Shown piece after piece: positions 1 to 5,815 of a DNA stretch of 7,273 nucleotides. The first letter of the stretch is position 1. Each line of letters starts with the position of its first letter. The stretch is taken from NCBI GenBank assembly GCA_900752785.1, contig CAADWP010000203.1, positions 1 to 7,273 on the forward strand. Reading direction: 5' to 3'. Under the pieces are notes generated by a model. The model ran no database searches and was not told where the DNA came from. It saw only the letters and a list, made by a program, of their open reading frames with translations. The stretch comes from an uncultured Ruminococcus sp. (lineage in GTDB: Bacteria; Bacillota; Clostridia; Oscillospirales; Ruminococcaceae). Position numbers and translations under genes: made by a program.

Positions 1-85
1 GCGAGTGTGCTGGAATAGGCAGACAGGCACGTTTGAGGGGCGTGTGTCGACAGACGTATGGGTTCAAGTCCCATTACTCGCACCA
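1..85 (+). tRNA. tRNA-Leu (anticodon GAG), CCA encoded
   Basis: The sequence folds as a class II tRNA. The acceptor stem GCGAGTG pairs with TACTCGC, followed by discriminator A and an encoded CCA. The anticodon stem CACGT/GCGTG closes the loop TTGAGGG, which puts GAG at 35-37. There is a long variable arm (GTC-GACA-GAC), as expected for leucine tRNAs, and a T arm ATGGG-TTCAAGT-CCCAT. It would read CUC and CUU leucine codons. It lies at the window edge, so its promoter is not visible. A terminator follows six bases after the CCA. Confidence 0.96.
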
Positions 86-90
86 GAATA

Positions 91-125
91 AAAGACTCCG
101 TGTGATATTCACACGGAGTCTTTTT
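91..125 (+). terminator. Intrinsic terminator of the tRNA-Leu gene
   Basis: A perfect 11-bp stem, GACTCCGTGTG (94-104) with CACACGGAGTC (110-120), has a 5-nt ATATT loop. It is flanked by AAA on the left and TTTTT on the right, so the stem can extend to 14 bp. This is a textbook Rho-independent terminator directly behind the tRNA. Confidence 0.93.
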
Positions 126-261
126 GCTATATGTAAAAAATCGACGTTTTTACTATAGAATTTTTATGCTTTATTGTTTTTGAAAAAATTTTAATAATAA
201 ACGGTTTTTAGCTGAAAAAACAGCATTTCCACCCTATTATATAGAGATATTCTAAATATAA

Positions 262-385
262 TATGGCGCTGGAGAATTTAAATTATCGTACAAATTTAAT
301 GTTCCTAAGAAATTAATTCGACTTGTCGAATTCATACGAAATTCCTGATATTTCTAAAGTTGAATTTACTTATGAGGATTTTTAA
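262..385 (+). pseudogene. Possible 3' remnant of an unrecognised gene (decayed)
   Basis: Two overlapping plus-strand frames read as plausible protein. The first, from 262 to the TGA at 346-348, includes the segment FKLSYKFNVPKKLIRLVEF. The second, from 317 to the TAA at 383-385, ends in EIPDISKVEFTYEDF. Joined by one frameshift around 320-345 they would give a C-terminal tail of about 40 residues. There is no start codon with a ribosome site, and a stop sits directly upstream (259-261). I do not recognise the family. Chance coding in AT-rich DNA is a real alternative, and the opposite strand also has a short open frame here. The rest of 126-454 holds no gene that I can support. Confidence 0.22.
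315..332. repeat. 18-bp perfect palindrome
   Basis: AATTCGAC-TT-GTCGAATT is an 8-bp inverted repeat around a 2-base centre. It lies in the AT-rich stretch downstream of the sortase gene and inside the possible remnant. It could be an operator-like site or chance; no promoter is visible beside it. It does not match the Gram-positive LexA box. Confidence 0.35.
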
Positions 386-454
386 GATCTGAGACTATTA
401 GCATTTAATCAGACCAAATCTGATGATAGACTTCACAAATCAATCATAGTATTT

Positions 455-970
455 TTACTTTTTCATTCCTATAACAACTTGTCTTTGCATACCGTCATCC
501 GTACACGTAACGACGGTAATACGATCATCGTCAAAATCATTAAGAATCCATGTTTCTTCGGGATCTACTATTAACTTTTCAGACACTTCATACGTATAGC
601 AAGTTCTATTTTCATCATTATCATACAGATACATTTCTGTGCCAATATTTATATTATCTAATTCGTTGAAAATTTCCGCATATATTGTGCTGTTATGTCC
701 GGCAATACAATAATTTCCCGAACCTACCTTTCCGGTGTTTTCAAAATGACCTGCGGCAGCTGAAAGTATTTTTTTGTCAGTTCCGTCCATTACCGGTACT
801 TTAATATTCAATGACGGTATTTCAAATACAACGCATTCCCGAAGTAATTTTTGTTTATACATCTCGCGGCTGATGCGTTTATATACAAAAACAGAAAGTA
901 TCGAAAAACCGACTGCGAGAATTACAATTCCAACTAAAAATAAAAACTTTTTACTTCTTTTTATCTGCAT
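455..970 (-). CDS. Small membrane-anchored sortase (class A/D-like)
   Basis: This encodes a cysteine transpeptidase that joins LPXTG-type proteins to the cell wall on the outer face of the membrane. From the chosen start it has 171 residues: a basic N-terminus (MQIKRSKK), one membrane segment at about 9-30, then the sortase beta-barrel. The three catalytic residues are visible: His92 in AGHNS, Cys156 in ITVVTCT and Arg163 in MQRQVV. The family hallmark IPSLNIKVPVMDGT is at 51-64. The frame is open 24 codons further upstream, but I chose the ATG at 970 because AAAGGCGG lies just before it and the membrane anchor begins there. The upstream codons run through a hairpin terminator-like sequence. 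The gene lies downstream of the LPQTG protein on the same strand, so that protein is its likely substrate. The class is uncertain: the barrel is short and the segment after the catalytic Cys is compact. Confidence 0.88.
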   Translation of the reverse strand: MQIKRSKKFLFLVGIVILAVGFSILSVFVYKRISREMYKQKLLRECVVFEIPSLNIKVPVMDGTDKKILSAAAGHFENTGKVGSGNYCIAGHNSTIYAEIFNELDNINIGTEMYLYDNDENRTCYTYEVSEKLIVDPEETWILNDFDDDRITVVTCTDDGMQRQVVIGMKK

Positions 971-989
971 ATCCGCACCGCCTTTAATT

Positions 990-1024
990 AAAAAATTGGG
1001 TGCATTGCGACCCACAGTGCACCC
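990..1024 (-). terminator. Terminator-like hairpin in the sortase leader
   Basis: Read on the minus strand, GGGTGCA (1024-1018) pairs with TGCACCC (1004-998) around a 13-nt loop. AA and then six T residues (995-990) follow. This is an intrinsic-terminator shape sitting directly before the sortase ribosome site. It could end the transcript of the upstream LPXTG gene or act as an attenuator for the sortase; the sequence alone does not decide. Confidence 0.5.
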
Positions 1025-1043
1025 TTGATTTAAAACAAACAAT

Positions 1044-1078
1044 TATAGCAAACGACAAATATATTTGGAGTTTGCTAT
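1044..1078. repeat. Hairpin repeat A in the LPXTG-sortase gap
   Basis: An imperfect palindrome: ATAGCAAAC (1045-1053) pairs with GTTTGCTAT (1070-1078), and CAAAT (1056-1060) with ATTTG (1063-1067), with one 2-base mismatch between. Read on the minus strand it is followed by a T-rich stretch and could terminate the LPXTG transcript. Its left arm resembles the left arm of the hairpin at 1141-1177 (14 of 17 bases), so the two are probably related. Between them (1081-1120) lies a further GC-richer foldable segment, ATACGC (1085-1090) with GCGTAT (1109-1114). Confidence 0.5.
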
Positions 1079-1140
1079 TTGCCGATACGCACGGAGCGAA
1101 CACAGTGAGCGTATGTGCGAGGCGATTTAAATCAATTTTT

Positions 1141-1177
1141 TATAGTAAACGTCAAAAACAATTTGACGTTTACTATA
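1141..1177. repeat. Hairpin repeat B, 16-bp perfect stem, downstream of the LPXTG gene
   Basis: TATAGTAAACGTCAAA (1141-1156) is a perfect inverted match to 1162-1177 with a 5-nt loop. It starts eight bases past the LPXTG stop codon on the minus strand, so it probably stabilises or ends that transcript. The sequence after it on the minus strand is A-rich rather than T-rich, so it is not a classical intrinsic terminator in that direction. A related half-arm, GACGTTTTTACTATAG, occurs alone near 143-158. Confidence 0.6.
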
Positions 1178-1184
1178 TTAATTA

Positions 1185-2231
1185 TTATTGCTCTCTTTTA
1201 CTAAAGACACCCGATTTTACAACAGCTGCCGAGCCGACTCCGATCATTCCCATTGCTGCTGCAATAAGCGCCTGATACCATTTTGAATAACCGGTTTGCG
1301 GTAATGTACTTTCCGATCCTACAGTTGTGGTAGCAGTTGAAGTCGAATTTACATTAGAACTGCTTGATCCGATATTTAAATCAGTTTTTGATTCTGTTGT
1401 AGTTGCATCAACATTCGTTGAGGACTGTGTTGTTGCAATTTTAGTTTCTGTAGTAGTTGTTATAGCAGTTTCAGTGGTAGTTGTTGTAATGCCATCGTTT
1501 TTTTCGTCGAAAGAAGTAAATAAAATCACACCTGACGCTTCCGAAGAATATAAAAATTCAATTCGATCCTCATTTAACACAATAGAATTTACCACTTTCT
1601 TTTCTGAAAGATTGGTTAGCAGAGCCATTAAAGAATCTATCTTCTCCTGTTGGTTCATAGCTTTAAATTCATCACTTTTCATAAGTTCATCAATGGCATC
1701 ATCTGCCACAGACATATCAATTAACTCCTGATCTGTAAACGGTGTAATCAAATCAATCGACACCTCACCGGAAACAACTTTGTCTCCATATCGAACATTA
1801 TAGGTGTTATATACCACTTTACTATTATCTGTAGGTTTTGCATTATCACCTGTAACATCAACAGTAAATTTAAGTGAATATACTCCATCACCTTTGATAT
1901 CATCGCCATCTTGCTCATAATTTCCGCTGTCAGCAAAGCATCCTACCGGAACATCATTTTGATACAACATAAACTGGTCAGAATCAACCAGAGTATTAAA
2001 ATAAAAAATTACATCAGCGCTATCCTTGCCAACGAGAATTTCTTTTTTAGACGCATTTAAGACACCGTCGATATTTACCTCCGTGTCAGAATCAGAGATT
2101 GCAGATAATTTATTCTGAAATGAAGAAAACTCTGCGGCTTCTAAAGCTTGTGCATTATTAAAGCCAACAAATGAAGACGCTAATCCTGCACTAAAAAGAG
2201 TAGAAGTGATGACTTTATAAATTATTTTCAT
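1185..2231 (-). CDS. LPXTG-anchored surface protein with Thr/Ser stalk
   Basis: A 348-residue wall-anchored protein of unknown binding function. A Sec signal peptide (about 1-29, probably cut after NAQA) is followed by a largely beta-type region at about 55-165 that contains GDDIKGDGVYS. This acidic GDG turn resembles Ig-like or choice-of-anchor-type surface modules, but that is an inference. A short helical, charged segment (168-212) follows. Residues about 249-309 form a Thr/Ser-rich stalk with runs such as TTTTTE. The sorting signal is complete: LPQTG at 310-314, a hydrophobic segment, and the basic tail KREQ at the very C-terminus. Translation starts at ATG 2231, with GAAAGG nine bases upstream. 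The sortase gene follows on the same strand about 210 bp downstream and probably anchors this protein. No clear sigma-A promoter was found; a TATAAT (2310-2305) lies inside an inverted repeat upstream. Confidence 0.9.
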   Translation of the reverse strand: MKIIYKVITSTLFSAGLASSFVGFNNAQALEAAEFSSFQNKLSAISDSDTEVNIDGVLNASKKEILVGKDSADVIFYFNTLVDSDQFMLYQNDVPVGCFADSGNYEQDGDDIKGDGVYSLKFTVDVTGDNAKPTDNSKVVYNTYNVRYGDKVVSGEVSIDLITPFTDQELIDMSVADDAIDELMKSDEFKAMNQQEKIDSLMALLTNLSEKKVVNSIVLNEDRIEFLYSSEASGVILFTSFDEKNDGITTTTTETAITTTTETKIATTQSSTNVDATTTESKTDLNIGSSSSNVNSTSTATTTVGSESTLPQTGYSKWYQALIAAAMGMIGVGSAAVVKSGVFSKREQ

Positions 2232-2272
2232 TATAATTTACCTTTCAATAATTTTAATGGTTATTAAATAGA

Positions 2273-2329
2273 ATCATGCTGCAAAAAGATAATAATATGT
2301 TTAAATTATATTATCTAATTGAGCATGAT
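2273..2329. repeat. 57-bp interrupted inverted repeat upstream of the LPXTG gene
   Basis: ATCATGCT (2273-2280) pairs perfectly with AGCATGAT (2322-2329). Inside it, CAA (2282-2284) pairs with TTG (2319-2321) and GATAATA (2288-2294) with TATTATC (2309-2315). The structure occupies the 5' region of the LPXTG gene and ends three bases before the IS5 target duplication. It could be a leader hairpin, a regulator site or part of a small repeat element. Confidence 0.5.
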
Positions 2330-2335
2330 ATCTAA

Positions 2336-2351
2336 GGAAACACTGATTTAA
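2336..2351 (+). repeat. IS5 left terminal inverted repeat
   Basis: GGAAACACTGATTTAA, preceded directly by the target-site copy CTAA. It matches the right end at 13 of 16 bases. Confidence 0.85.
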
Positions 2352-2412
2352 TCTTCCCCAAACGATCAAAAAGTGATATAGTAGAAATAACAAAAAGCGG
2401 GAGGAAAATGAA

Positions 2413-3405
2413 ATGAGACAGATGATATTCAGTGATTATGAATATAGCATGAGGAAGCGGAAAACAAAACGTGAAGAATTTCTGGATATTATGGATGAGA
2501 TCATTCCGTGGGAAGAATGGGTGGAATTTGTGAGACCGTACTATCCGGACGGAAAGCGTGGCAGACCAACTAAAGGGATAGAGAAAATGCTGCGTATGTA
2601 TCTGCTGCAGGTCTGGTTCAATCTTTCCGATGAGGGAGTAGAAGATGCAATTTATGACAGCTATGCATTTCGCAAGTTTATGAATATTGACTTCATGGAA
2701 GAACAAGTACCTGATGCAACAACACTGCTGAAGTTTCGTCATCTGCTCGAAAAGAATAAACTTGGCGAGCAGATGTTTCAGGCGATCAATCGTGTGATGG
2801 AGTAGACCGGACACATCATGCATGGCGGCACGATTGTGGATGCAACGATCATTAATGCACCAAGTTCAACCAAAAATGCAGAGAAAAAACGTGATCCTGA
2901 AATGCATCAGACCAAAAAAGGGAACGAGTGGAAGTTCGGAATGAAGTGCCATATTGGCGTAGATTCCGGCAGTGGTCTGGTACATACATTAACCGTAACA
3001 TCGGCAAATGAGCATGATATTACGCAGGCACATAATTTGCTGAGGGAAGATGATGCCGTTGTATATGGTGATAGTGGATATATTGGAATTGAAAAGCGGG
3101 ATGCGATAAAAAATGATGAACATTTCAGCCAGATCGACTTTCGTATCAACCGCCGTCCGAAAAGCCTGCCAAAGGTATTTGACAAGGCAATCGACTGGGA
3201 ACGTTTTATCGAAAACCGCAAATCCGCAGTACGATGCAAAGTAGAACACGCATTCAAAATCATCAAGGACACGTTTGGCTTTCGCAAGGTTCGGTACAGA
3301 GGGCTTGCGAAAAATCTGCATAAGCTGAATGTTCTGTTTGCGTGTGCAAATTTATTGATGGTGAAAAGAGCCAATCCCAAAAAGCCGATCGTACCTGCGA
3401 AGTGA
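2413..3405 (+). pseudogene. IS5-family DDE transposase interrupted by one amber codon
   Basis: It would cut and paste the surrounding element. The frame starts at ATG 2413, eight bases after GGGAGG. It is open for 130 codons, meets TAG at 2803-2805, and continues in the same frame to TGA at 3403-3405; an ATG at 2818 opens the second half. Without the stop the protein would have 331 residues, a normal length for the family. The N-terminal half has the IS5-type helical region (RPTKGIEKMLRMYLLQVWFN). The C-terminal half carries the RNase H-like catalytic core: Asp143 in GGTIVDATI, Asp220 in YGDSGYIG and Glu278 in KVEHAFKIIK. The catalytic triad is therefore intact and lies entirely after the stop. 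A single base change, such as GAG to TAG, explains the break. Readthrough or restart at 2818 could make fragments, but a restart product would lack the N-terminal half. The 159 bp from 3406 to the IS end hold no gene. Confidence 0.88.
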
Positions 3406-3548
3406 TAAGTGTGCCCTTATGCGAATAATGCACTCAATACAGAGTCTGAAAGGGTTCGGATTTAGTGAAATATGACTTCTTTTCATCCAGTTTTTAACTA
3501 TGTTCTATTTTGGGGTATTCTGCTGCGATGCTGCCTTCAAAAATGGCT

Positions 3549-3564
3549 TTTATTCAGTGTGTCC
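3549..3564 (-). repeat. IS5 right terminal inverted repeat
   Basis: Read inward it is GGACACACTGAATAAA, matching the left end at 13 of 16 bases. It is followed directly by the target-site copy CTAA (3565-3568). Confidence 0.85.
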
Positions 3565-3748
3565 CTAAAAATAAGAAGCTTTCAAAAATCATATGAAAAA
3601 TAAGTCCGATAGCAAATGTTGTTAAAATATTTAATCCGATAGTCAGTCCTTGCTGAATGCCATATTGATAAATAGGTTTATTGTCAGATGTAATTGTATT
3701 GTTTTCAACAAGTTTTTTAGCAATGTGTTCAGACGCTTGATAAAACAT
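3554..3748 (-). pseudogene. agrB: AgrB-like peptide-processing protease, N-terminal fragment cut by IS5
   Basis: AgrB is a membrane cysteine protease that trims the AgrD precursor and forms the cyclic autoinducer. Here only the N-terminus remains. Residues 1-61 are native; the last codons before the stop (GTH) come from the IS end. The visible part has the AgrB-type opening (an amphipathic IAKKLVENN segment, then QYGIQQG) and the start of the membrane region (TIGLNILTTFAIGLIFHMI). A complete AgrB has around 200 residues, and its catalytic His and Cys lie after this point, so this product cannot process AgrD. The ATG overlaps the agrD stop as TAATG, indicating translational coupling. Across the IS, the flanking DNA does not continue agrB: joined at CTAA it would read only a few residues to a stop. 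Confidence 0.82.
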
Positions 3749-3891
3749 TAGAATTTACGCAGATTTTTTGCCTGTTCCGGGATTTCTTCCTGATACAAAG
3801 TGTAGGTGCAAGTAGAATTAGCAGCAAAGGTTACAAGTAAAAGCGCAAATGCAGCAATAGCTGCACGATATTTTTCAATTAATCTTGTCAA
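3748..3891 (-). CDS. agrD: AgrD-type cyclic autoinducer peptide precursor
   Basis: A 47-residue quorum-sensing pheromone precursor with the three-part AgrD layout. Residues 1-23 (MTRLIEKYRAAIAAFALLL and onward) form the amphipathic membrane leader. The core is NSTCTYTLY with Cys28. The charged tail QEEIPEQAKNLRKF has the conserved Pro-Glu that AgrB recognises. By analogy with staphylococcal and clostridial AgrD, the mature signal would be a thiolactone between Cys28 and a residue four or five positions later, giving a CTYTL or CTYTLY ring; the exact ends are inference. The start is TTG at 3891, five bases after a perfect AAAGGAGG, so ATG-only calling misses it. It is coupled to agrB through TAATG and follows agrC by 114 bp. 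That gap contains a promoter with LytTR-type repeats, so agrD can be expressed on its own. This is the only intact coding gene of the locus. Confidence 0.9.
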   Translation of the reverse strand: MTRLIEKYRAAIAAFALLLVTFAANSTCTYTLYQEEIPEQAKNLRKF

Positions 3892-3927
3892 AAAAACCTC
3901 CTTTCAAATGATGCCTTTGGTAAAGTT

Positions 3928-3956
3928 ATTATACCATGCTTCCATCATTTGTGCGG
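3928..3956 (-). promoter_or_regulatory. Extended -10 promoter for agrD-agrB
   Basis: Read on the minus strand, TGGTATAAT gives a perfect -10 (3933-3928) with the TGn extension. A 17-bp spacer separates it from CCGCAC (3956-3951), a very poor -35. Transcription would start near 3921, about 30 bases before the TTG start of agrD, leaving room for the AAAGGAGG site (3905-3897). A weak -35 next to activator repeats is the usual layout of an AgrA-dependent promoter. Confidence 0.72.
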
Positions 3957-3964
3957 GAAGTTTA

Positions 3965-4002
3965 CGAAACTTACAGTTTTTATAGCGAAATTTACGATTT
4001 TT
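3965..4002 (-). promoter_or_regulatory. LytTR/AgrA-type tandem binding repeats
   Basis: Two 17-bp direct repeats, CGAAACTTACAGTTTTT (3965-3981) and CGAAATTTACGATTTTT (3986-4002), match at 14 of 17 positions. They start exactly 21 bp apart, about two helical turns. The first contains TACAGTTTT, close to the known AgrA/VirR-type ACAGTT and CCAGTT boxes. They lie immediately upstream of the weak -35 of the agrD promoter and directly after the agrC stop codon. The LytTR regulator encoded two genes upstream is the natural candidate to bind here. Confidence 0.7.
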
Positions 4003-4005
4003 CTT

Positions 4006-5297
4006 TTAACTTAATTTATCTATATAGAGTAATACTTCGGACTGAAAAATAACATCATCATGTGTAATTTGACAAATTCCATCATACTTTGAAGCGGCAT
4101 TTTCAATATTACGCATTCCGTAACCATGTTTCTCGGAACTTTCTTTCGTGGTTACAAGCTCACCGTTTTCATATTTTACAATGCCGTTATATGTATTTTG
4201 TATACGTATCAGCAGCATTCCTTTCTTGTATGTTATTTTTATATTCAGCTTTTTATTATCATTTAATTTCTGTAAAGCTTGAAGTGCATTATCCAGCAAA
4301 TTGGTCAGGATTGTTGATAGATCCATGATCTCAACGGGAAGCTCCTTAGGAATTATTATATCTATCGCAACATCAATGCCATTCAATGCAGCCCTGCATA
4401 ATTTATAATTAATTATACTATCAACGGCAATATTTCCCGTATCGGAATATACGACCGGGACCGTCTTTTCACTATTTACTAATTTAAGGATATAGGAAAA
4501 GGCGTCTTTTTCCTTTTCATTTTGCAGCAGATCTTCAATTATCATAAAATGGTTTGAAATATCATGCTGAAATGAGCGTATATCTTCTGTCGCTTTCTGC
4601 ATCAACATGCATTGATTCTGATAATATTCTCTTTCCTGTTCAGATTTTACCAGGTTAATCGAACGCTCATAAAAAGTTGACAGTGAATTAAATAAAAAAA
4701 GCGAAATTAAATTTATAGCAAAAATCAATCCCATAGAAATTACAACAACTTCGGTTGTTTTTCCACTAATAGTAGTAAACATTAACTCAATAGATATAGT
4801 TAATATCGGAATAATTAACGAGGTTAAGCATATCCAATAAGGTAATTCTTTATTTTTTCTCATATCAATTACTTTGTTAATAATCAATATCACAATAAAT
4901 ATCATCATTCTTGATAAAAATAATCCAAGAATATTTTCGTATTTATATTTTTGAAATGGTTCAATGTATGCACTTTTTGTTATAGCTGATACAATAACTT
5001 CCGCAGCAAACATAATAAGACAGCATTCAGATGACGCGATAAATTTTGTTCGTATGGCTGAATCATAACAAAGCGATATTACAAATAGCAAAACAATATT
5101 TGCAATTAAATTTATAAAAGGAATGCTTATGAAAAAATGCAGCGCTACTGTTCCTGCAAAAAAGCAGCATAAGCTCCTATTGCAAAATATATAAATCCTT
5201 TTTTAACATGAAAGAAAATATCATAAAAAATTTTTATTGAATATATTGTAAATATTTCCGAAAACAAATATGCAATATCGTACATTGAAACAGACAT
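4006..5297 (-). pseudogene. agrC: AgrC-like sensor histidine kinase with a one-base frameshift
   Basis: This is the membrane receptor for the AgrD-derived peptide. Two frames make up the gene. The first starts at ATG 5297 with GGGAGG four bases upstream, encodes 50 residues (MSVSMYDIAYLF and onward) and stops at 5145. The second is open from upstream of 5163 to the TAA at 4006 and continues the membrane region (FFAGTVALHFFISIPFINLI). One extra T in the T6 run at 5163-5158 would join them into 430 residues, the normal AgrC length. The N-terminal half has several membrane segments; a coiled linker (ERSINLVKSEQEREYYQNQ) follows. The kinase part has FQHDISNHF with the phospho-accepting His (245 in the joined protein), the N box LTNLLDNALQA and the G box HGYGMRN of the GHKL fold. 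The gap to the regulator gene upstream is 14 bp, so they form one operon. A sequencing error or slippage in the homopolymer remains possible. The first internal ATG on the second frame (5091) would give 361 residues without the first membrane segments. Confidence 0.85.
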
Positions 5298-5311
5298 AGA
5301 GCCTCCCTTAT

Positions 5312-5806
5312 TTAGTTATTTTCAAGCTGAAATTGTGCGGCGCGGATTTCTTTCCTTTTTGACTGCGCTATTGGCAGAATAGTCTCGGTCGACATTTGAA
5401 TTTTCTCATAGGTATACTTCTTTATATGTATCGGATTAACCAGATAAGTTTTATGTATCCTTAAAAATCGGTATAATTTAAGCTGCTCTTGTATATGATC
5501 CAGCGCTCCGTAAAAATATTCCCTTTTATAAATATTCTGCAAATAGTAATGAATTATAACCTGATGATTATCGCTCTCAAAGTATATGATATCCTTGATA
5601 GGAACTTTTATGGTTTCATATCCGGATTTAAATGAAAACGCTTCCGCTTTCAAGTGAAGCTTGTTCATAAGTTTAAGAAATACTTTTTCAACCTTTTCAC
5701 GGCTTAACGGTTTATGCAAAAAATATAACGGATCATAATCGAAAGTCTCGATCGCATACTCTTTATTCCCGGAAATGTATGCAATTTGAGTAGATTCATT
5801 TTTCAT
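5312..5806 (-). pseudogene. agrA: LytTR response regulator (AgrA-like), receiver domain 5'-truncated
   Basis: The open frame gives 164 residues. The C-terminal LytTR DNA-binding domain (about 55-160) is complete and includes IIYFESDNHQV and RFLRIHKTYLVN. Before it only the last third of a receiver domain remains: IAYISGNKEYAIETFDYDPL, with the conserved Ser12 and the Lys-Pro pair at 32-33. The acidic pocket and phosphoacceptor Asp, normally about 50 residues further upstream, are missing. AgrA-like proteins have about 240 residues. The ATG at 5806 has no ribosome site, and the frame hits a stop within about a dozen codons upstream. That is consistent with a truncated gene and not with a short one. 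It leads the operon with agrC and would activate the repeats in front of agrD. DNA of a different gene on the other strand begins within about 20 bases of the break. Confidence 0.83.
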
Positions 5807-5815
5807 GATATTACG

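Larger units (their letters stand above)
2336..3564 (+). mobile_element. IS5-family insertion sequence, 1229 bp, inserted in agrB
   Basis: The ends are defined by 16-bp terminal inverted repeats, GGAAACACTGATTTAA on the left and GGACACACTGAATAAA on the inward-read right end, matching at 13 of 16 positions. Both sides are flanked by CTAA (2332-2335 and 3565-3568). This fits the 4-bp YTAR target known for IS5-type elements. A single DDE transposase on the plus strand fills most of it; about 160 bp of non-coding sequence follow the gene. The element points against the agr and surface-protein genes on either side. Its base composition is visibly less AT-rich than its neighbours, which suggests recent arrival. 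The transposase has an internal stop, so this copy is probably not autonomous. Confidence 0.92.

Noticed and set aside
1..85. tRNA-Leu as integration site of a mobile island
   Set aside because: No direct repeat of its 3' end and no integrase gene in the window.
408..424. ATCAGA-TCTGAT small hairpin as sortase terminator
   Set aside because: The stem is only 6 bp, AT-rich and without a T tract, so it is too weak to call.
971..1042. Longer N-terminus for the sortase from ATG 1042
   Set aside because: The extra codons translate a terminator-like hairpin, there is no good ribosome site before 1042, and a clear site precedes ATG 970, where the membrane anchor begins.
1327..1731. Plus-strand open frame opposite the LPXTG gene, rich in Val
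   Set aside because: It is the complement of the Thr/Ser stalk codons; the minus frame has signal peptide, LPQTG and ribosome site.
2332..2823. Minus-strand frame across the IS left end and the transposase start
   Set aside because: It overlaps the transposase and the IS end, without motifs or a start signal.
2907..3380. Long minus-strand open frame opposite the transposase
   Set aside because: Shadow of the transposase: the plus strand has the DDE motifs, and this frame has no ribosome site or recognisable domain.
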